Source: DSVZ01 sp037439785 (GTDB lineage: Bacteria > Verrucomicrobiota > Verrucomicrobiia > Limisphaerales > J093). Taken from it: a stretch of 64,000 nt of DNA. A program made the translations under genes and the position numbers. The stretch spans positions 13,216 through 77,215 of the forward strand of contig JBBIVJ010000022.1 in NCBI GenBank assembly GCA_037439785.1, in the 5' to 3' direction. The notes under the pieces are model-generated. The model did no database searches. It worked only from the letters and a program-made list of their open reading frames with translations, and was not told where the DNA came from. Below, in pieces: positions 24,662 to 33,132 of the stretch; the first letter of the stretch is position 1; every line of letters starts with the position of its first letter.

Positions 24662-26101
24662 TCAGGCCCGGGGGGAACTCACGGGCGTTTCCGCCGGCAC
24701 CGGCTCGACCACGGCCTCCCGGCCGCTGAAGCCGATGATGCGGACGCGCGTGCCCTTTTCGACCAGGTCGCCCTGCGTGACCACGTCCAGCACCTCGTCG
24801 CCAAAGCGGGCCTTGCCGCCGGGGTGCAGGGCGGAGAGCGCTTCCCCTACCCCCCCCTGCCTGCGCCGGTGCAGCTCGGCGGCCTGCCGCACCTCCTGCA
24901 TGCCGCTGGCCGAACGGGAAACCAGCACCCCGTACAGCGGCGTGCGCGGCAGCAGCCGCCCCAGCAGGAGGATCAGCACCACCGTCCCCACCGCGGCGTA
25001 GAAGAGGTCCCAGAGCGGCGCCTGCAACTGGGGCAGAGTGGGCAGCGCCGGCATCCCGGGGTAGCGATCTACCATGGCCATCACCACCGTCACCAGCATC
25101 AACAGGATGCCCGTCAACCCCAGCAGCGTCGTGCCGGGCAGGACAAACAACTCCAACACCACCAGCGCCAGGCCCAGCACAAACAGCAGCGGCCACTCCA
25201 GGCCGGAGAGGCCGGCGATGTAGCTGCCCAGGAAGTACAGCGCGAAGGCCGCCAGCCCCACCATGCCCGGCAGCCCGAAGCCGGGGGTCTTCATCTCGAG
25301 GTAAAGCCCGGCCGCCCCCACGATCAACCAGAGCCAGTTCAGCGAGTTGATCCAGATCGCCAGTTGCTCCGCGCCGGTCGGCTCGATGCGGATGACCCGT
25401 GCCCCGGCCAGGCCCAGCCGCCGCAGCAACTCCTCGAGGCCCTCGACGGTGCCCGAGGAGAGCAGCGGCCGCGGCGGATTGCCGTAGGTCCGGGCCGCCT
25501 CGGTGTCGGTGAGGGTGAGGATGTCGCCTTTGCGGTTGATCACCTGGCCGTCAATGATGACCTCGCGGTTGCGGTCAATCATGGCCTCGATGACCTCGAG
25601 GTTGTAGCCGTGTTTCTCGGCCTGGCTGCGCACCTGGGCGCGGATGGCCGAGTTCATCTTGGCCTCCATCGTGGCCGGCATCTCCTGCACCCCGGCGCCG
25701 GGGAGCATGAGGATGGGCGCGGCGGCGCCGATGACGCTCTGCGGCACCATGTAGATTTGCTCGGTGGCCACCGCGATGAAGGCCCCGGCCGAAAAGGCGC
25801 GGTCGTTGACCAGGGTGACCTTGCGGCCCTTGAACTGGCCCAGGATGCGGATGATCTCCTCGGTCACGTCCACCCGCCCGCCGTCGGTCCGCATGTCCAG
25901 CACCAGCAGGTCCGAGCGCTGCTCGAGGGCCTGCTTGACCCCCCGCCGCACCAGGTAGGTCAGCGGGGGCATGATGTCTTCCCGGATGGGCAGGACGTGC
26001 ACCAGCCGGGGGGTGTCCGCGGGCGGCCCTTGCAGGGACGGCTCGCCCGCGGCCCCGCTCAGGGCCAACACCAGCGGAAGCCAACCTCCGGTCCAGATCA
26101 T
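24662..26101 (-). CDS. NfeD-family membrane-bound ClpP-class serine protease
   Basis: Probable inner-membrane protease of the NfeD long form, which in other bacteria acts with stomatin-type partners in membrane quality control. The 479 residues have an N-terminal signal/anchor and a ClpP-like domain (about 35-215: RSDLLVLDMRTDGGRVDVTEEI and the serine motif NDRAFSAGAFIAVA, with Ser in S-A-G-A). About four to five membrane helices follow (about 255-400) and then a soluble OB-fold NfeD-C domain (GKARFGDEVLDVVTQGDLVEKG). No stomatin/flotillin gene is adjacent. It converges on the DUF6483 gene. Confidence 0.9.
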   Translation of the reverse strand: MIWTGGWLPLVLALSGAAGEPSLQGPPADTPRLVHVLPIREDIMPPLTYLVRRGVKQALEQRSDLLVLDMRTDGGRVDVTEEIIRILGQFKGRKVTLVNDRAFSAGAFIAVATEQIYMVPQSVIGAAAPILMLPGAGVQEMPATMEAKMNSAIRAQVRSQAEKHGYNLEVIEAMIDRNREVIIDGQVINRKGDILTLTDTEAARTYGNPPRPLLSSGTVEGLEELLRRLGLAGARVIRIEPTGAEQLAIWINSLNWLWLIVGAAGLYLEMKTPGFGLPGMVGLAAFALYFLGSYIAGLSGLEWPLLFVLGLALVVLELFVLPGTTLLGLTGILLMLVTVVMAMVDRYPGMPALPTLPQLQAPLWDLFYAAVGTVVLILLLGRLLPRTPLYGVLVSRSASGMQEVRQAAELHRRRQGGVGEALSALHPGGKARFGDEVLDVVTQGDLVEKGTRVRIIGFSGREAVVEPVPAETPVSSPRA

Positions 26102-26147
26102 GCCATCACCTTACGCCGACGTCACCGCCGCGGCAAGGCGGCCGCGC

Positions 26148-27143
26148 TCAGTCCGGTCCGTGCCGGATCACCAGCACCGTCCCCGGGGCATGGCGGAGGA
26201 TGCGCTCGGCGGTGCTCCCCAGCAGGATGTGCTTGAGCCCGGTGTGCCCGTGCGTGCCGGCCACGATCAGGTCCACCGGCTCGCGCCGGGACACTTCCAC
26301 CACCTCGTGCCACGGCACGCCCGCCAGCAGGCGCGTGGCCACCCGCAGCCCGGCGGCGCGCAGCTCCGTGGCGGTCTTTTCCAACTGCTCCTGGACGCTC
26401 TTGCGCGCGTTGTCCTCGAAGGCCCGGGTGTCCACCTGCGCCAGGTTCGGGTCCACAAACACCGGCTCGCTCACGTGGACCAGTATCACCTCGAGCTCGA
26501 AGCGCGCCGCCATCTGTCGCGCGTAGGCCAGCGCCTCCCGCGAAGGCTCGGAGAAATCCAGCGGCATGAGCAACCGCCGCCGCGGAAACACCGCCCGCGC
26601 GGCGTCCGGCCCCGCGGCCGCCGCGGCCGCCTCCCCCGCCGCCGGCGCGCGCACCACCCAGACCGGGCAGGGGGCATGGCGGACCACCCGCTCGGCGGTG
26701 CTGCCCAGCAACACATGCTTCAGCCCGGTGAACCCGTGCGTGGTCACCACTGCCAGATCGGCCGCCACCGCCCGCGCCGCCTCCGCGATCTCCAGAAACG
26801 GCCGGCCCACCCGCAGCCGGGCCTCCGCCGCCAGCCCGCGCGAACGGAGGTTCTGGACCAGCTCGTCCAGCCGCTGCCGCGCGCCCTGGTGCAGGCCGGC
26901 CTCGACCTCCCCGGAGAGCACCGGCGCGTAGCCCAGGTCGGTCGGGTAGGCGATGGGCTCGGCCACATGTAACAGGCAGAGCGTGGCCCCGCCCAGGCGG
27001 GCCAGCGCCTCGGCGGTGGGCAGGGCCTGAAAGCTGTGCGCCGACAGGTCCAGCGGCAGCAGGATGCGCCGCGGGGGGAAATGCGCCCGGGCCGGGGGGC
27101 GTTCGCCGGCCGGGGTTTCAGGGGTGGCGGGGAGGGCACTCAT
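26148..27143 (-). CDS. Tandem universal stress protein (two Usp domains)
   Basis: Cytoplasmic stress-associated nucleotide-binding protein. The ATG at 27143 (MSALPATPETPAGER) gives 331 residues with two Usp domains. The first begins RRILLPLDLSAHSFQAL (about 24) and the second RRLLMPLDFSEPSREAL (about 185). The ATP-binding pattern G-x2-G-x9-G-S/T is complete in the second (GTHG...GST). The first has Thr for the first Gly (TTHG...GST). A TTGAGA-16-TAAGGT promoter-like pair lies at 27166-27193. It is divergent from the small CBM48-like gene. Confidence 0.92.
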   Translation of the reverse strand: MSALPATPETPAGERPPARAHFPPRRILLPLDLSAHSFQALPTAEALARLGGATLCLLHVAEPIAYPTDLGYAPVLSGEVEAGLHQGARQRLDELVQNLRSRGLAAEARLRVGRPFLEIAEAARAVAADLAVVTTHGFTGLKHVLLGSTAERVVRHAPCPVWVVRAPAAGEAAAAAAGPDAARAVFPRRRLLMPLDFSEPSREALAYARQMAARFELEVILVHVSEPVFVDPNLAQVDTRAFEDNARKSVQEQLEKTATELRAAGLRVATRLLAGVPWHEVVEVSRREPVDLIVAGTHGHTGLKHILLGSTAERILRHAPGTVLVIRHGPD

Positions 27144-27165
27144 GGCAGGTGTGGTGTCTGGCGCA

Positions 27166-27193
27166 ACCTTACCGAGGGCGGGTGATTTCTCAA
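27166..27193 (-). promoter_or_regulatory. Candidate promoter of the Usp gene
   Basis: On the minus strand TTGAGA (27188-27193), 16 bp, TAAGGT (27166-27171). The start would lie about 17 bases before the Usp ATG. The -35 is good, the -10 weak. Confidence 0.3.
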
Positions 27194-27292
27194 CCCCCTG
27201 TCTGCCGACCCTCGCACCCCCGCGGCGGCGTTCCGGGCACAGCACCTGCTAGGTTCAGTCCGGCCGCGGCCCCCCGGCCGCCGAAGCAAGCT

Positions 27293-27625
27293 ATGGCTGA
27301 TTCCTCGCTCTCGCCGCCCTCCCCGGCGCCCGGCCGGGCGGTGCCCCGCTCCTCGGCCCGGCGCATGACCAAGCCGGTCACCTTCATCCTCTCCGCTCCC
27401 GCCGCCCGTCAGGTCAGCCTGGTGGGTGACTTCAACGGCTGGCAGCCGGACACCCACCCCATGCAACGCCAGCCCGACGGCGCCTGGATCGCCCAGGTGC
27501 CGCTGCACCACGGCCATCACCTGTACCGCTACCTGGTGGACGGCCGGCCGGTGCTGGACCCCCGCGCCCAGGGCGTGGCGCGGGACGCCCGGAATGAGCC
27601 GGCCTCGGTGCGGGCGGTGAGTTGA
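27293..27625 (+). CDS. Small stand-alone CBM48/AMPK-type glycogen-binding protein
   Basis: The 110-residue protein is essentially one carbohydrate-binding module. A basic, Ser/Pro-rich start (about 1-25) precedes the isoamylase-N/AMPK-beta-like fold: VTFILSAPAARQVSLVGDFN, GWQPDTHPM, GAWIAQVPLHHGHHLYRYLV, DGRPVLDP. The conserved GDFNGW, aromatic and Y-x-Y/F residues that contact glucan in this family are present. There is no enzyme domain and no glycogen gene nearby. The start is the ATG at 27293. It could target a partner to glycogen granules; that role is inferred. Confidence 0.8.
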   Translation: MADSSLSPPSPAPGRAVPRSSARRMTKPVTFILSAPAARQVSLVGDFNGWQPDTHPMQRQPDGAWIAQVPLHHGHHLYRYLVDGRPVLDPRAQGVARDARNEPASVRAVS

Positions 27626-27628
27626 CTC

Positions 27629-28807
27629 CTACCGCGTCGGGCCTTCCTCGCCGTTCTTGCCGGCGCGCCGGGTGTGGAAGAAGTCCCGGAGCAGGCGCTG
27701 GCACTCCTCCTGCCGCACGCCGGCGGTGACCTGGCAACGGTGGTTGGCCGCGGAGCACTGGAGGAGATTGAGCGCGCCGCCGGCCGCGCCCACCTTGGGG
27801 TCCGGCGCACCGAAGACCACCCGCCCGACCCGCGCCTGGACGATGGCCCCGGCGCACATCGGGCAGGGCTCCTTGGTCACGTAGAGGGTGCAGGCGTTCA
27901 GGCGCCAGTCGCCCAGCGCGGCCTGGGCCTGGGTCAGCGCCAGCATCTCCGCGTGGGCCGTGGCGTCTTTGAGCAGCTCGACCTGGTTGTGGGCGCGCGC
28001 GATGACCCGCCCGGCATGGGTGATGACCGCCCCCACCGGTACTTCCGCCGCCGCCGCGGCCTTGCGCGCCTGGCGCAGGGCTTCGTCCATGAAGTGCGCG
28101 TCGCTGTGCAGGTCAATGACCGGTTCGCCTTCCCCGCCGACCTCGGCAGAAGCCTGACCCCGACGCCGATTTAAGGAGGCGGCCTGTTCGGAGGCGGCTT
28201 CCCCGCCTTCCGCCGCGGCGGGGGGAGAAGGCAGGCTGTCGGCGGGGCCGGCCCCGGCGGCGAACGCGCTTTCCGCCGGCGAACCTGCCGGGAGCCGGTC
28301 GCTGGCGGGCCGGCGTTTGCGGGTCTCCTCCACCAGCCAGTCGCGGCGGCCATCCGGATGCACACGGCAGTGGGCGGCAAAGAACCCGCCGCGGTGGCGC
28401 CAGAACAGCGGCCAGATCATTTCCCGGTCGGTGGCCGGCACGGCCAGCCCGGCGAGGGCGGCGCGGGCAAAGAAGGCAAAGCGGCCTTCGCGCCCGGTCG
28501 GGGGGAGGCGGTCGAGGCGGGGCTTGACCTCGAAGAGGAACATCAGCCAGTGGGCCTGGCCTTCGTAGCCGTGTTCGCTGACCAACCCGGCCAGGTGGAG
28601 GTCGCGGGGGGTCAATTCCAGCCCCAGTTCTTCCCGCGCCTCGCGGCAGGCGCAGGCGTAGGGGGACTCGCCCCGGCCGGTGTGGAGCTTGCCCCCGGGC
28701 GGACTCCAGAGGCCGCGGTTGGGCGCGCGGGCGCGCTCGAGCAGGAGGACCTCGCCGCGGCGGTTGAAGCAGTACAGCAGGGTGGAAATGCGGTGGGGCA
28801 GGCCCAT
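27629..28807 (-). CDS. tadA: Nudix hydrolase fused to tRNA adenosine deaminase TadA
   Basis: TadA makes inosine at the wobble base of tRNA-Arg(ACG). The 392 residues start at ATG 28807 (MGLPHRISTLLYCFNRRGEV). Residues about 1-165 form a Nudix domain with the box GGKLHTGRGES...REAREELGLEL; it has two extra residues before the first Glu relative to the GX5EX7REUXEEXGU consensus. A low-complexity linker (about 165-235) leads to TadA (about 240-392), with zinc and catalytic motifs HAEMLAL and PCPMCAGAI and the downstream NHRCQVTAGV segment. Both domains look intact. It starts 5 bp after dxr, so it belongs to the cdsA-dxr operon. Fusion continuity is seen directly in one uninterrupted frame. Confidence 0.9.
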   Translation of the reverse strand: MGLPHRISTLLYCFNRRGEVLLLERARAPNRGLWSPPGGKLHTGRGESPYACACREAREELGLELTPRDLHLAGLVSEHGYEGQAHWLMFLFEVKPRLDRLPPTGREGRFAFFARAALAGLAVPATDREMIWPLFWRHRGGFFAAHCRVHPDGRRDWLVEETRKRRPASDRLPAGSPAESAFAAGAGPADSLPSPPAAAEGGEAASEQAASLNRRRGQASAEVGGEGEPVIDLHSDAHFMDEALRQARKAAAAAEVPVGAVITHAGRVIARAHNQVELLKDATAHAEMLALTQAQAALGDWRLNACTLYVTKEPCPMCAGAIVQARVGRVVFGAPDPKVGAAGGALNLLQCSAANHRCQVTAGVRQEECQRLLRDFFHTRRAGKNGEEGPTR

Positions 28808-28812
28808 GCGGA

Positions 28813-29955
28813 TCAAAGGCCGGCGCGGGCGGTGGCGCGCGCCCAGGCGTCGGCCTCCAGGAGTTGGTCGAGGGTGGGATGCTCGATCACCGCGTGGCGG
28901 TCCATGATCCGCGCCACGGTGGTGGAGATGTCCGGGAACCGGATACGCCGCTGGCAGAAGGCCTCGACGGCGACCTCGTTGGCGGCATTGAGCACGGCGG
29001 GCAGGGTGCCGCCCACCAGACCGGCCCGTCGGGCCAGGCGCAGGGCCGGGAAGCGGTCCTCGTCCGGCGCCTCGAAGGTCAGTTGGCCGATGCGGGCGAA
29101 ATCGGTCTGCACCCGCTCGCTGGGCACCCGATCCGGATAGGTCAGGGCGCACTGGATGGGCAGGCACATGTCGGGGGTGGAGAGCTGGGCCAGCAGCGAG
29201 CCGTCCACGAACTCGACCATCGAGTGCACCACGCTCTGGGGGTGCACCAGCACGCCCACCCGCAGCAGGTCCACGTCGAAGAGCCAGCGCGCCTCGATCA
29301 TCTCCAGGCCCTTGTTGAAGAGCGTGGCCGAGTCAATGGTGATCTTGCGGCCCATCACCCAGGACGGATGCGCCAGGGCGCGCTCGACCGTGATGGCCTC
29401 GAACTCCTCCCCGGGGGTCTGGCGGAACGGCCCCCCCGAGGCGGTCAGCCAGAGCCGGCGCACCGAGGCCGCCGGCCGGCCGTCCAGGCACTGGAAAATG
29501 GCCGAGTGCTCGCTGTCCACCGGCAACACCCGCACGCCGTGCCGGCGCGCCTCGGCCATGACAATCTCCCCCGCCAGGACCAGGATTTCCTTCGAGGCCA
29601 CGGCGATGTCCTTGCCGGCGCGGATGGCCGCGAGGGCGGGCGCCAGCCCGGCCGTGCCCACAATGGCGATCAGCACGATGTCCGCCCCCGGCCAGGTGGC
29701 CAGGCGTACCAGGCCTTCGGGGCCGGCGAAGACCTGCGGGGGACCCTCCACCGCCCGGGCCAGCTCGGCGGCGGCGGCCGGGTCGCTCAGGCAGACGGCC
29801 TCGGGCTGGAAGCGGTGGATTTGCTGCACCAGTGCGGGGGCGTTGCGGCCCGCGGCCAGTCCCACCAGGCGCAGGCGGTCGGGCAGGTCGGCCACCACCT
29901 TGAGGGTGCTGGTGCCGATCGAGCCGGTGCTGCCGAGCAGGACGACGTTTTTCAT
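28813..29955 (-). CDS. dxr: 1-deoxy-D-xylulose 5-phosphate reductoisomerase
   Basis: Second enzyme of the MEP isoprenoid pathway, converting DXP to MEP with NADPH. The 380 residues begin VVLLGSTGSIGTSTLKV (NADPH-binding GSTGSIG). ASKEILVLAGE follows, then the metal-binding VDSEHSAIFQCL. TASGGPF precedes HPSWVMGRKITIDSATLFNKGLEMIEA, and VHPQSVVHSMVEFVDGS and LNAANEVAVEAF are the other hallmarks. Length is normal. It lies 48 bp downstream of cdsA and 5 bp upstream of the Nudix-TadA gene. Confidence 0.97.
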   Translation of the reverse strand: MKNVVLLGSTGSIGTSTLKVVADLPDRLRLVGLAAGRNAPALVQQIHRFQPEAVCLSDPAAAAELARAVEGPPQVFAGPEGLVRLATWPGADIVLIAIVGTAGLAPALAAIRAGKDIAVASKEILVLAGEIVMAEARRHGVRVLPVDSEHSAIFQCLDGRPAASVRRLWLTASGGPFRQTPGEEFEAITVERALAHPSWVMGRKITIDSATLFNKGLEMIEARWLFDVDLLRVGVLVHPQSVVHSMVEFVDGSLLAQLSTPDMCLPIQCALTYPDRVPSERVQTDFARIGQLTFEAPDEDRFPALRLARRAGLVGGTLPAVLNAANEVAVEAFCQRRIRFPDISTTVARIMDRHAVIEHPTLDQLLEADAWARATARAGL

Positions 29956-30003
29956 GCCACGCGCCTCAGGCTACCGCAGCCGACCGGGGGCCGGAAGCCG
30001 CCT

Positions 30004-30921
30004 TTAACCCGGCCGGGTCAGCACATGCCGCAGGTACAGGTACATGAGCGGGGCGTTGAACAGGATGCTGTCCAGCAGGTCCAGGATGCCCCCGATGCCG
30101 GGGAAGAGCCGGCCCGAGTCCTTCACGCCGACCTCGCGTTTGAAGAGCGACTCGATCAGGTCGCCGAGCACCGCGCCCAGGGCCAGGATCAACCCCAGCA
30201 CCACCGCGTGCCCGGTGTGCATCCCCGCCAGGCGCGGGCCGGCCAGATACGCCACCAGCAGGCTGGCCCCCACCGAGAAGGCCACCGCGCCCCCCACGCC
30301 CTCCCAGGTTTTGCCCGGGCTGATGTGCGGCACCAGCTTGTGCCGGCCCACCAGTGAACCCACCACGTACGCCCCGGTGTCGCTGAACTTGGTCACCACC
30401 AGGAAATAGACCAGGTACCAGCGGCCCTCGACGCCGGGGAAGAAGTTGATTTTCTGGATGAAGTTCAGCAGCCAGGGCACGTACATCAGCCCGAACAACG
30501 TGGTCGGAATGGTCAGCAGACCGGCACGGCTCCGCTTCAGGAACTGCCACACGCACAGCCCCAGCACGAAAATCACCAGGATGCCCGTCTCAAAATCATT
30601 GGCCTTGGCCGGCAGCCGCGGCGCGCCGGTCAGCCCGGACAGGTACACAAACGAGCTGCCAATCAACCCCGCCCCCGCCAGCAGCCCCCAGCCGCGGAAA
30701 CACGCCAGCCCCCGCCGCTCGACCAGCCCGTAAAACTCCCACAACCCCGCCCCCGCCAGCACCAGGAGCAACCCGGCAAAACACCCCCCCGCCACGACGG
30801 GATGCGGCGCAAACAACGCCCCCACCACCACCGCCCACAAACCCAGCGAACTGCGCAGACGGCGCCGAAACACCGCCGCGCGGTCGGACGCGGCAGGCGG
30901 GGGAGGAGCGACCTCGGCCAT
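30004..30921 (-). CDS. cdsA: Phosphatidate cytidylyltransferase
   Basis: Makes CDP-diacylglycerol for phospholipid synthesis at the inner membrane. The ATG at 30921 (MAEVAPPPPAAS) gives 305 residues with about eight membrane helices. The C-terminal family signature is complete: KFSDTGAYVVGSLVGRHKL, ISPGKTWEGVGG, and GDLIESLFKREVGVKDSG followed by GHGG-like FPGIGGILDLLDS. First gene of the cdsA-dxr-Nudix/TadA unit. uppS, often upstream of cdsA, is absent here; queE lies divergently about 100 bp away. Confidence 0.95.
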   Translation of the reverse strand: MAEVAPPPPAASDRAAVFRRRLRSSLGLWAVVVGALFAPHPVVAGGCFAGLLLVLAGAGLWEFYGLVERRGLACFRGWGLLAGAGLIGSSFVYLSGLTGAPRLPAKANDFETGILVIFVLGLCVWQFLKRSRAGLLTIPTTLFGLMYVPWLLNFIQKINFFPGVEGRWYLVYFLVVTKFSDTGAYVVGSLVGRHKLVPHISPGKTWEGVGGAVAFSVGASLLVAYLAGPRLAGMHTGHAVVLGLILALGAVLGDLIESLFKREVGVKDSGRLFPGIGGILDLLDSILFNAPLMYLYLRHVLTRPG

Positions 30922-31022
30922 GCAGCAGCGCAGACTTAGCCGCCCGGCACGCCAAAGTCGAGCCCCTGCTGTCGCGGTCCTTGCCCCTCGCCCCCTGCGC
31001 TCCCCGCGCGTACACTGCCCGC

Positions 31023-31778
31023 GTGACCGGTTCACTGGTCGTCAACGAAATCCACCTCAGCCTGCAGGGCGAAAGCACCTTCGCCGGCCTGCCCTGCGTC
31101 TTTGTGCGGTTGACGGCCTGCCACCTCCGCTGCTCGTACTGCGACACTGCCTACGCCTTCACAGAAGGCCGCCGCCTGCCCACCGCCGCCGTCCGGGCCG
31201 AGGTCCACCGCCTGGCCGCCCCCTTTCCGCCGCCGCCCACCGCCCCGGCCGCCGCCGCTCCTGCCGCGCGCCTGCCGTTGGTGGAACTCACCGGCGGTGA
31301 ACCGCTCCTCCAGCCCGAGGTGCTGCCCTTGATGCAGGCCCTGTGCGACGACGGCTTCACCGTGCTGCTGGAAACCAGCGGAGCGCTGGACATCGCCCCC
31401 GTGGACCCGCGGGTGCGCCGCATCATGGACCTCAAGTGCCCCAGCAGCGGCGAGGTCGCCCGCAACCGCTGGGAGAACCTGGACCACCTCCGCCCCACCG
31501 ACGAAGTCAAATTCGTCATCGGCACCCTCGAAGACTATGCCTGGGCCCGCGAGGTGCTGGCCCGGCACGCGCTGGCTGCGCGCTGCCCCGTGCTCTTCTC
31601 CTGGGCCGCCCCGCTCACGGCCGCCCAGCGCGACCCGTCCTTGAAAGCGCCGCCCGCCCCGGCCACGCCCCTCAGCCGCCGGGAACTGGCCGAACGCATC
31701 CTCGCCGACGCCCTGCCCGTGCGTTTCCAGCTCCAGTTGCACAAGGTCATCTGGCCGCCGGACCAACGCGGCGTCTGA
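31023..31778 (+). CDS. queE: 7-carboxy-7-deazaguanine synthase
   Basis: Radical-SAM enzyme of queuosine (7-deazaguanine) synthesis. The GTG at 31023 gives 251 residues with VNEIHLSLQGES at the start, CHLRCSYCDTAYAF (Cx3Cx2C cluster motif), ELTGGEPLLQPEVLPL (GGEP) and LETSGALDIA. DLKCPSSGE and DEVKFVI follow. An Ala/Pro-rich insert of about 18 residues precedes the GGEP motif. TACACT ends six bases before the GTG and no Shine-Dalgarno is seen, so the message may be leaderless. No other queuosine gene is nearby. The next gene starts 7 bp downstream. Confidence 0.93.
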   Translation: MTGSLVVNEIHLSLQGESTFAGLPCVFVRLTACHLRCSYCDTAYAFTEGRRLPTAAVRAEVHRLAAPFPPPPTAPAAAAPAARLPLVELTGGEPLLQPEVLPLMQALCDDGFTVLLETSGALDIAPVDPRVRRIMDLKCPSSGEVARNRWENLDHLRPTDEVKFVIGTLEDYAWAREVLARHALAARCPVLFSWAAPLTAAQRDPSLKAPPAPATPLSRRELAERILADALPVRFQLQLHKVIWPPDQRGV

Positions 31779-31785
31779 CCCGCGC

Positions 31786-33132
31786 ATGAACCCCGCCCGG
31801 CCCTTCCCCCCCCGCACCGCCGCCCTCCTGCGCCGGCTCCGCGCCTACGAATGTCGGAACGTCACCTGGCTGGACCCCGCGGGCGGCTGGCCGATCGTGT
31901 GGACGCGCGCCCGCGGCTGCCACGTCTGGGACGCCGAGGGGCGCCGTTACCTGGACCTGACCGCCGCCTTCGGCGTGGCGGCGGCCGGCCACGCCAACCC
32001 CCGCGTGGTGCGTGCCGGCCAACGCCAGATGGCCACGCTGCTGCACGCCATGGGGGACGTCCACCCCCACCCCGGCAAGATCGCGCTGGCCCGGGAACTG
32101 AGCCGCCTGACCTTCGAGCGCTGGAGTCGCTCCGGCCCCGGCGCCCCCCCCCCGCGCACCGGCAAAACGCTGTTCACCAACTCCGGCTTCGAGGCGGTCG
32201 AGGCCGCGCTCAAGACCGCCCTCCTGGCCACCGGCCGGCCCGGCGTGGTTGCCTTCACCGGCGCCTATCACGGCCTGGGCTACGGCGCCCTCACCACCAC
32301 CCACCGCACCCACTTCCGCGCCCCCTTCCGCCGGCAATTGCGCCCGTTCGCCACCTTCGCCCCCTACCCGGAAGACCCGGGCGGCCTGGCCCGGTCGCTC
32401 CGCGAGGTGCGCCGCCGGCTGCGCGCGGGCGACGTCGGCGCGGTGCTGGTCGAGCCGGTGCAGGGTCGTGGCGGCATCCGGGTGCCGCCGGCGGAGTTCC
32501 TGCCGGCCCTGCGCGCGCTGTGCGACCGCCACGGCGCGTTGCTGGTGGTGGACGAAATTTACACCGGCTTCGGGCGCACCGGCCGATGGTTTGCCTGTGA
32601 ACACGCCGGTGTGTTGCCGGACCTGGTCTGCCTGGGCAAGGCGCTGACGGGAGGCTTCCCGCTCTCGGCCTGCGTGGGCCGGGCCGACCTCATGGACGCG
32701 GCCTGGCCGGAGGCCACCGGCGAGGCCCTTCACACCAGCACCTTCCTCGGCCACCCGGTGGGCTGCGCCATGGCCCTGGCCCAGATGGCGGAAATCCGCC
32801 GCCTGCGGCTGGTCCCCCGCAGCGCCCGGCTGGGGCGGTGGCTCCTGCGCGAACTGGCCGCCATCCGCCCGGCGGGCCGCGACCTGCGACTCCACGCCCG
32901 TGGCCTGGGCCTGATGGCCGGTCTGGAGTTGCGCCGCGCCGGCGGCGCGCCGGCCACGGCCGCGGCGCTGGCGGTGGTCCGCCGCCTCCTCCAACGCGGT
33001 TTCCTCCTCCTGCCCGAAGGCGAGCACAGCCACGTCCTCAGCCTCACCCCGCCGCTGACCATCCCCGAGAACGACCTGCGCCGGGCGGTGCGCGCCCTCG
33101 AGGATGCGCTGCGCGAACCCGACCGACGATGA
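31786..33132 (+). CDS. Class-III PLP-dependent aminotransferase
   Basis: Transfers an omega- or alpha-amino group; substrate unknown (acetylornithine/GABA/diaminobutyrate type). The 448 residues have the N-terminal GCHVWDAEGRRYLDLTAAFGV. TLFTNSGFEAVEAALKTALL contributes phosphate contacts, AYHGLGYGALT follows, and DEIYTGFGRTGRWFA carries the Asp for the PLP ring nitrogen. The PLP-lysine lies in CLGKALTGGFPLSACVG. Length is normal for the fold type. Second in queE-AT-rsmA-Nudix; its stop overlaps the rsmA start (ATGA). The neighbours do not reveal its pathway. Confidence 0.9.
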   Translation: MNPARPFPPRTAALLRRLRAYECRNVTWLDPAGGWPIVWTRARGCHVWDAEGRRYLDLTAAFGVAAAGHANPRVVRAGQRQMATLLHAMGDVHPHPGKIALARELSRLTFERWSRSGPGAPPPRTGKTLFTNSGFEAVEAALKTALLATGRPGVVAFTGAYHGLGYGALTTTHRTHFRAPFRRQLRPFATFAPYPEDPGGLARSLREVRRRLRAGDVGAVLVEPVQGRGGIRVPPAEFLPALRALCDRHGALLVVDEIYTGFGRTGRWFACEHAGVLPDLVCLGKALTGGFPLSACVGRADLMDAAWPEATGEALHTSTFLGHPVGCAMALAQMAEIRRLRLVPRSARLGRWLLRELAAIRPAGRDLRLHARGLGLMAGLELRRAGGAPATAAALAVVRRLLQRGFLLLPEGEHSHVLSLTPPLTIPENDLRRAVRALEDALREPDRR

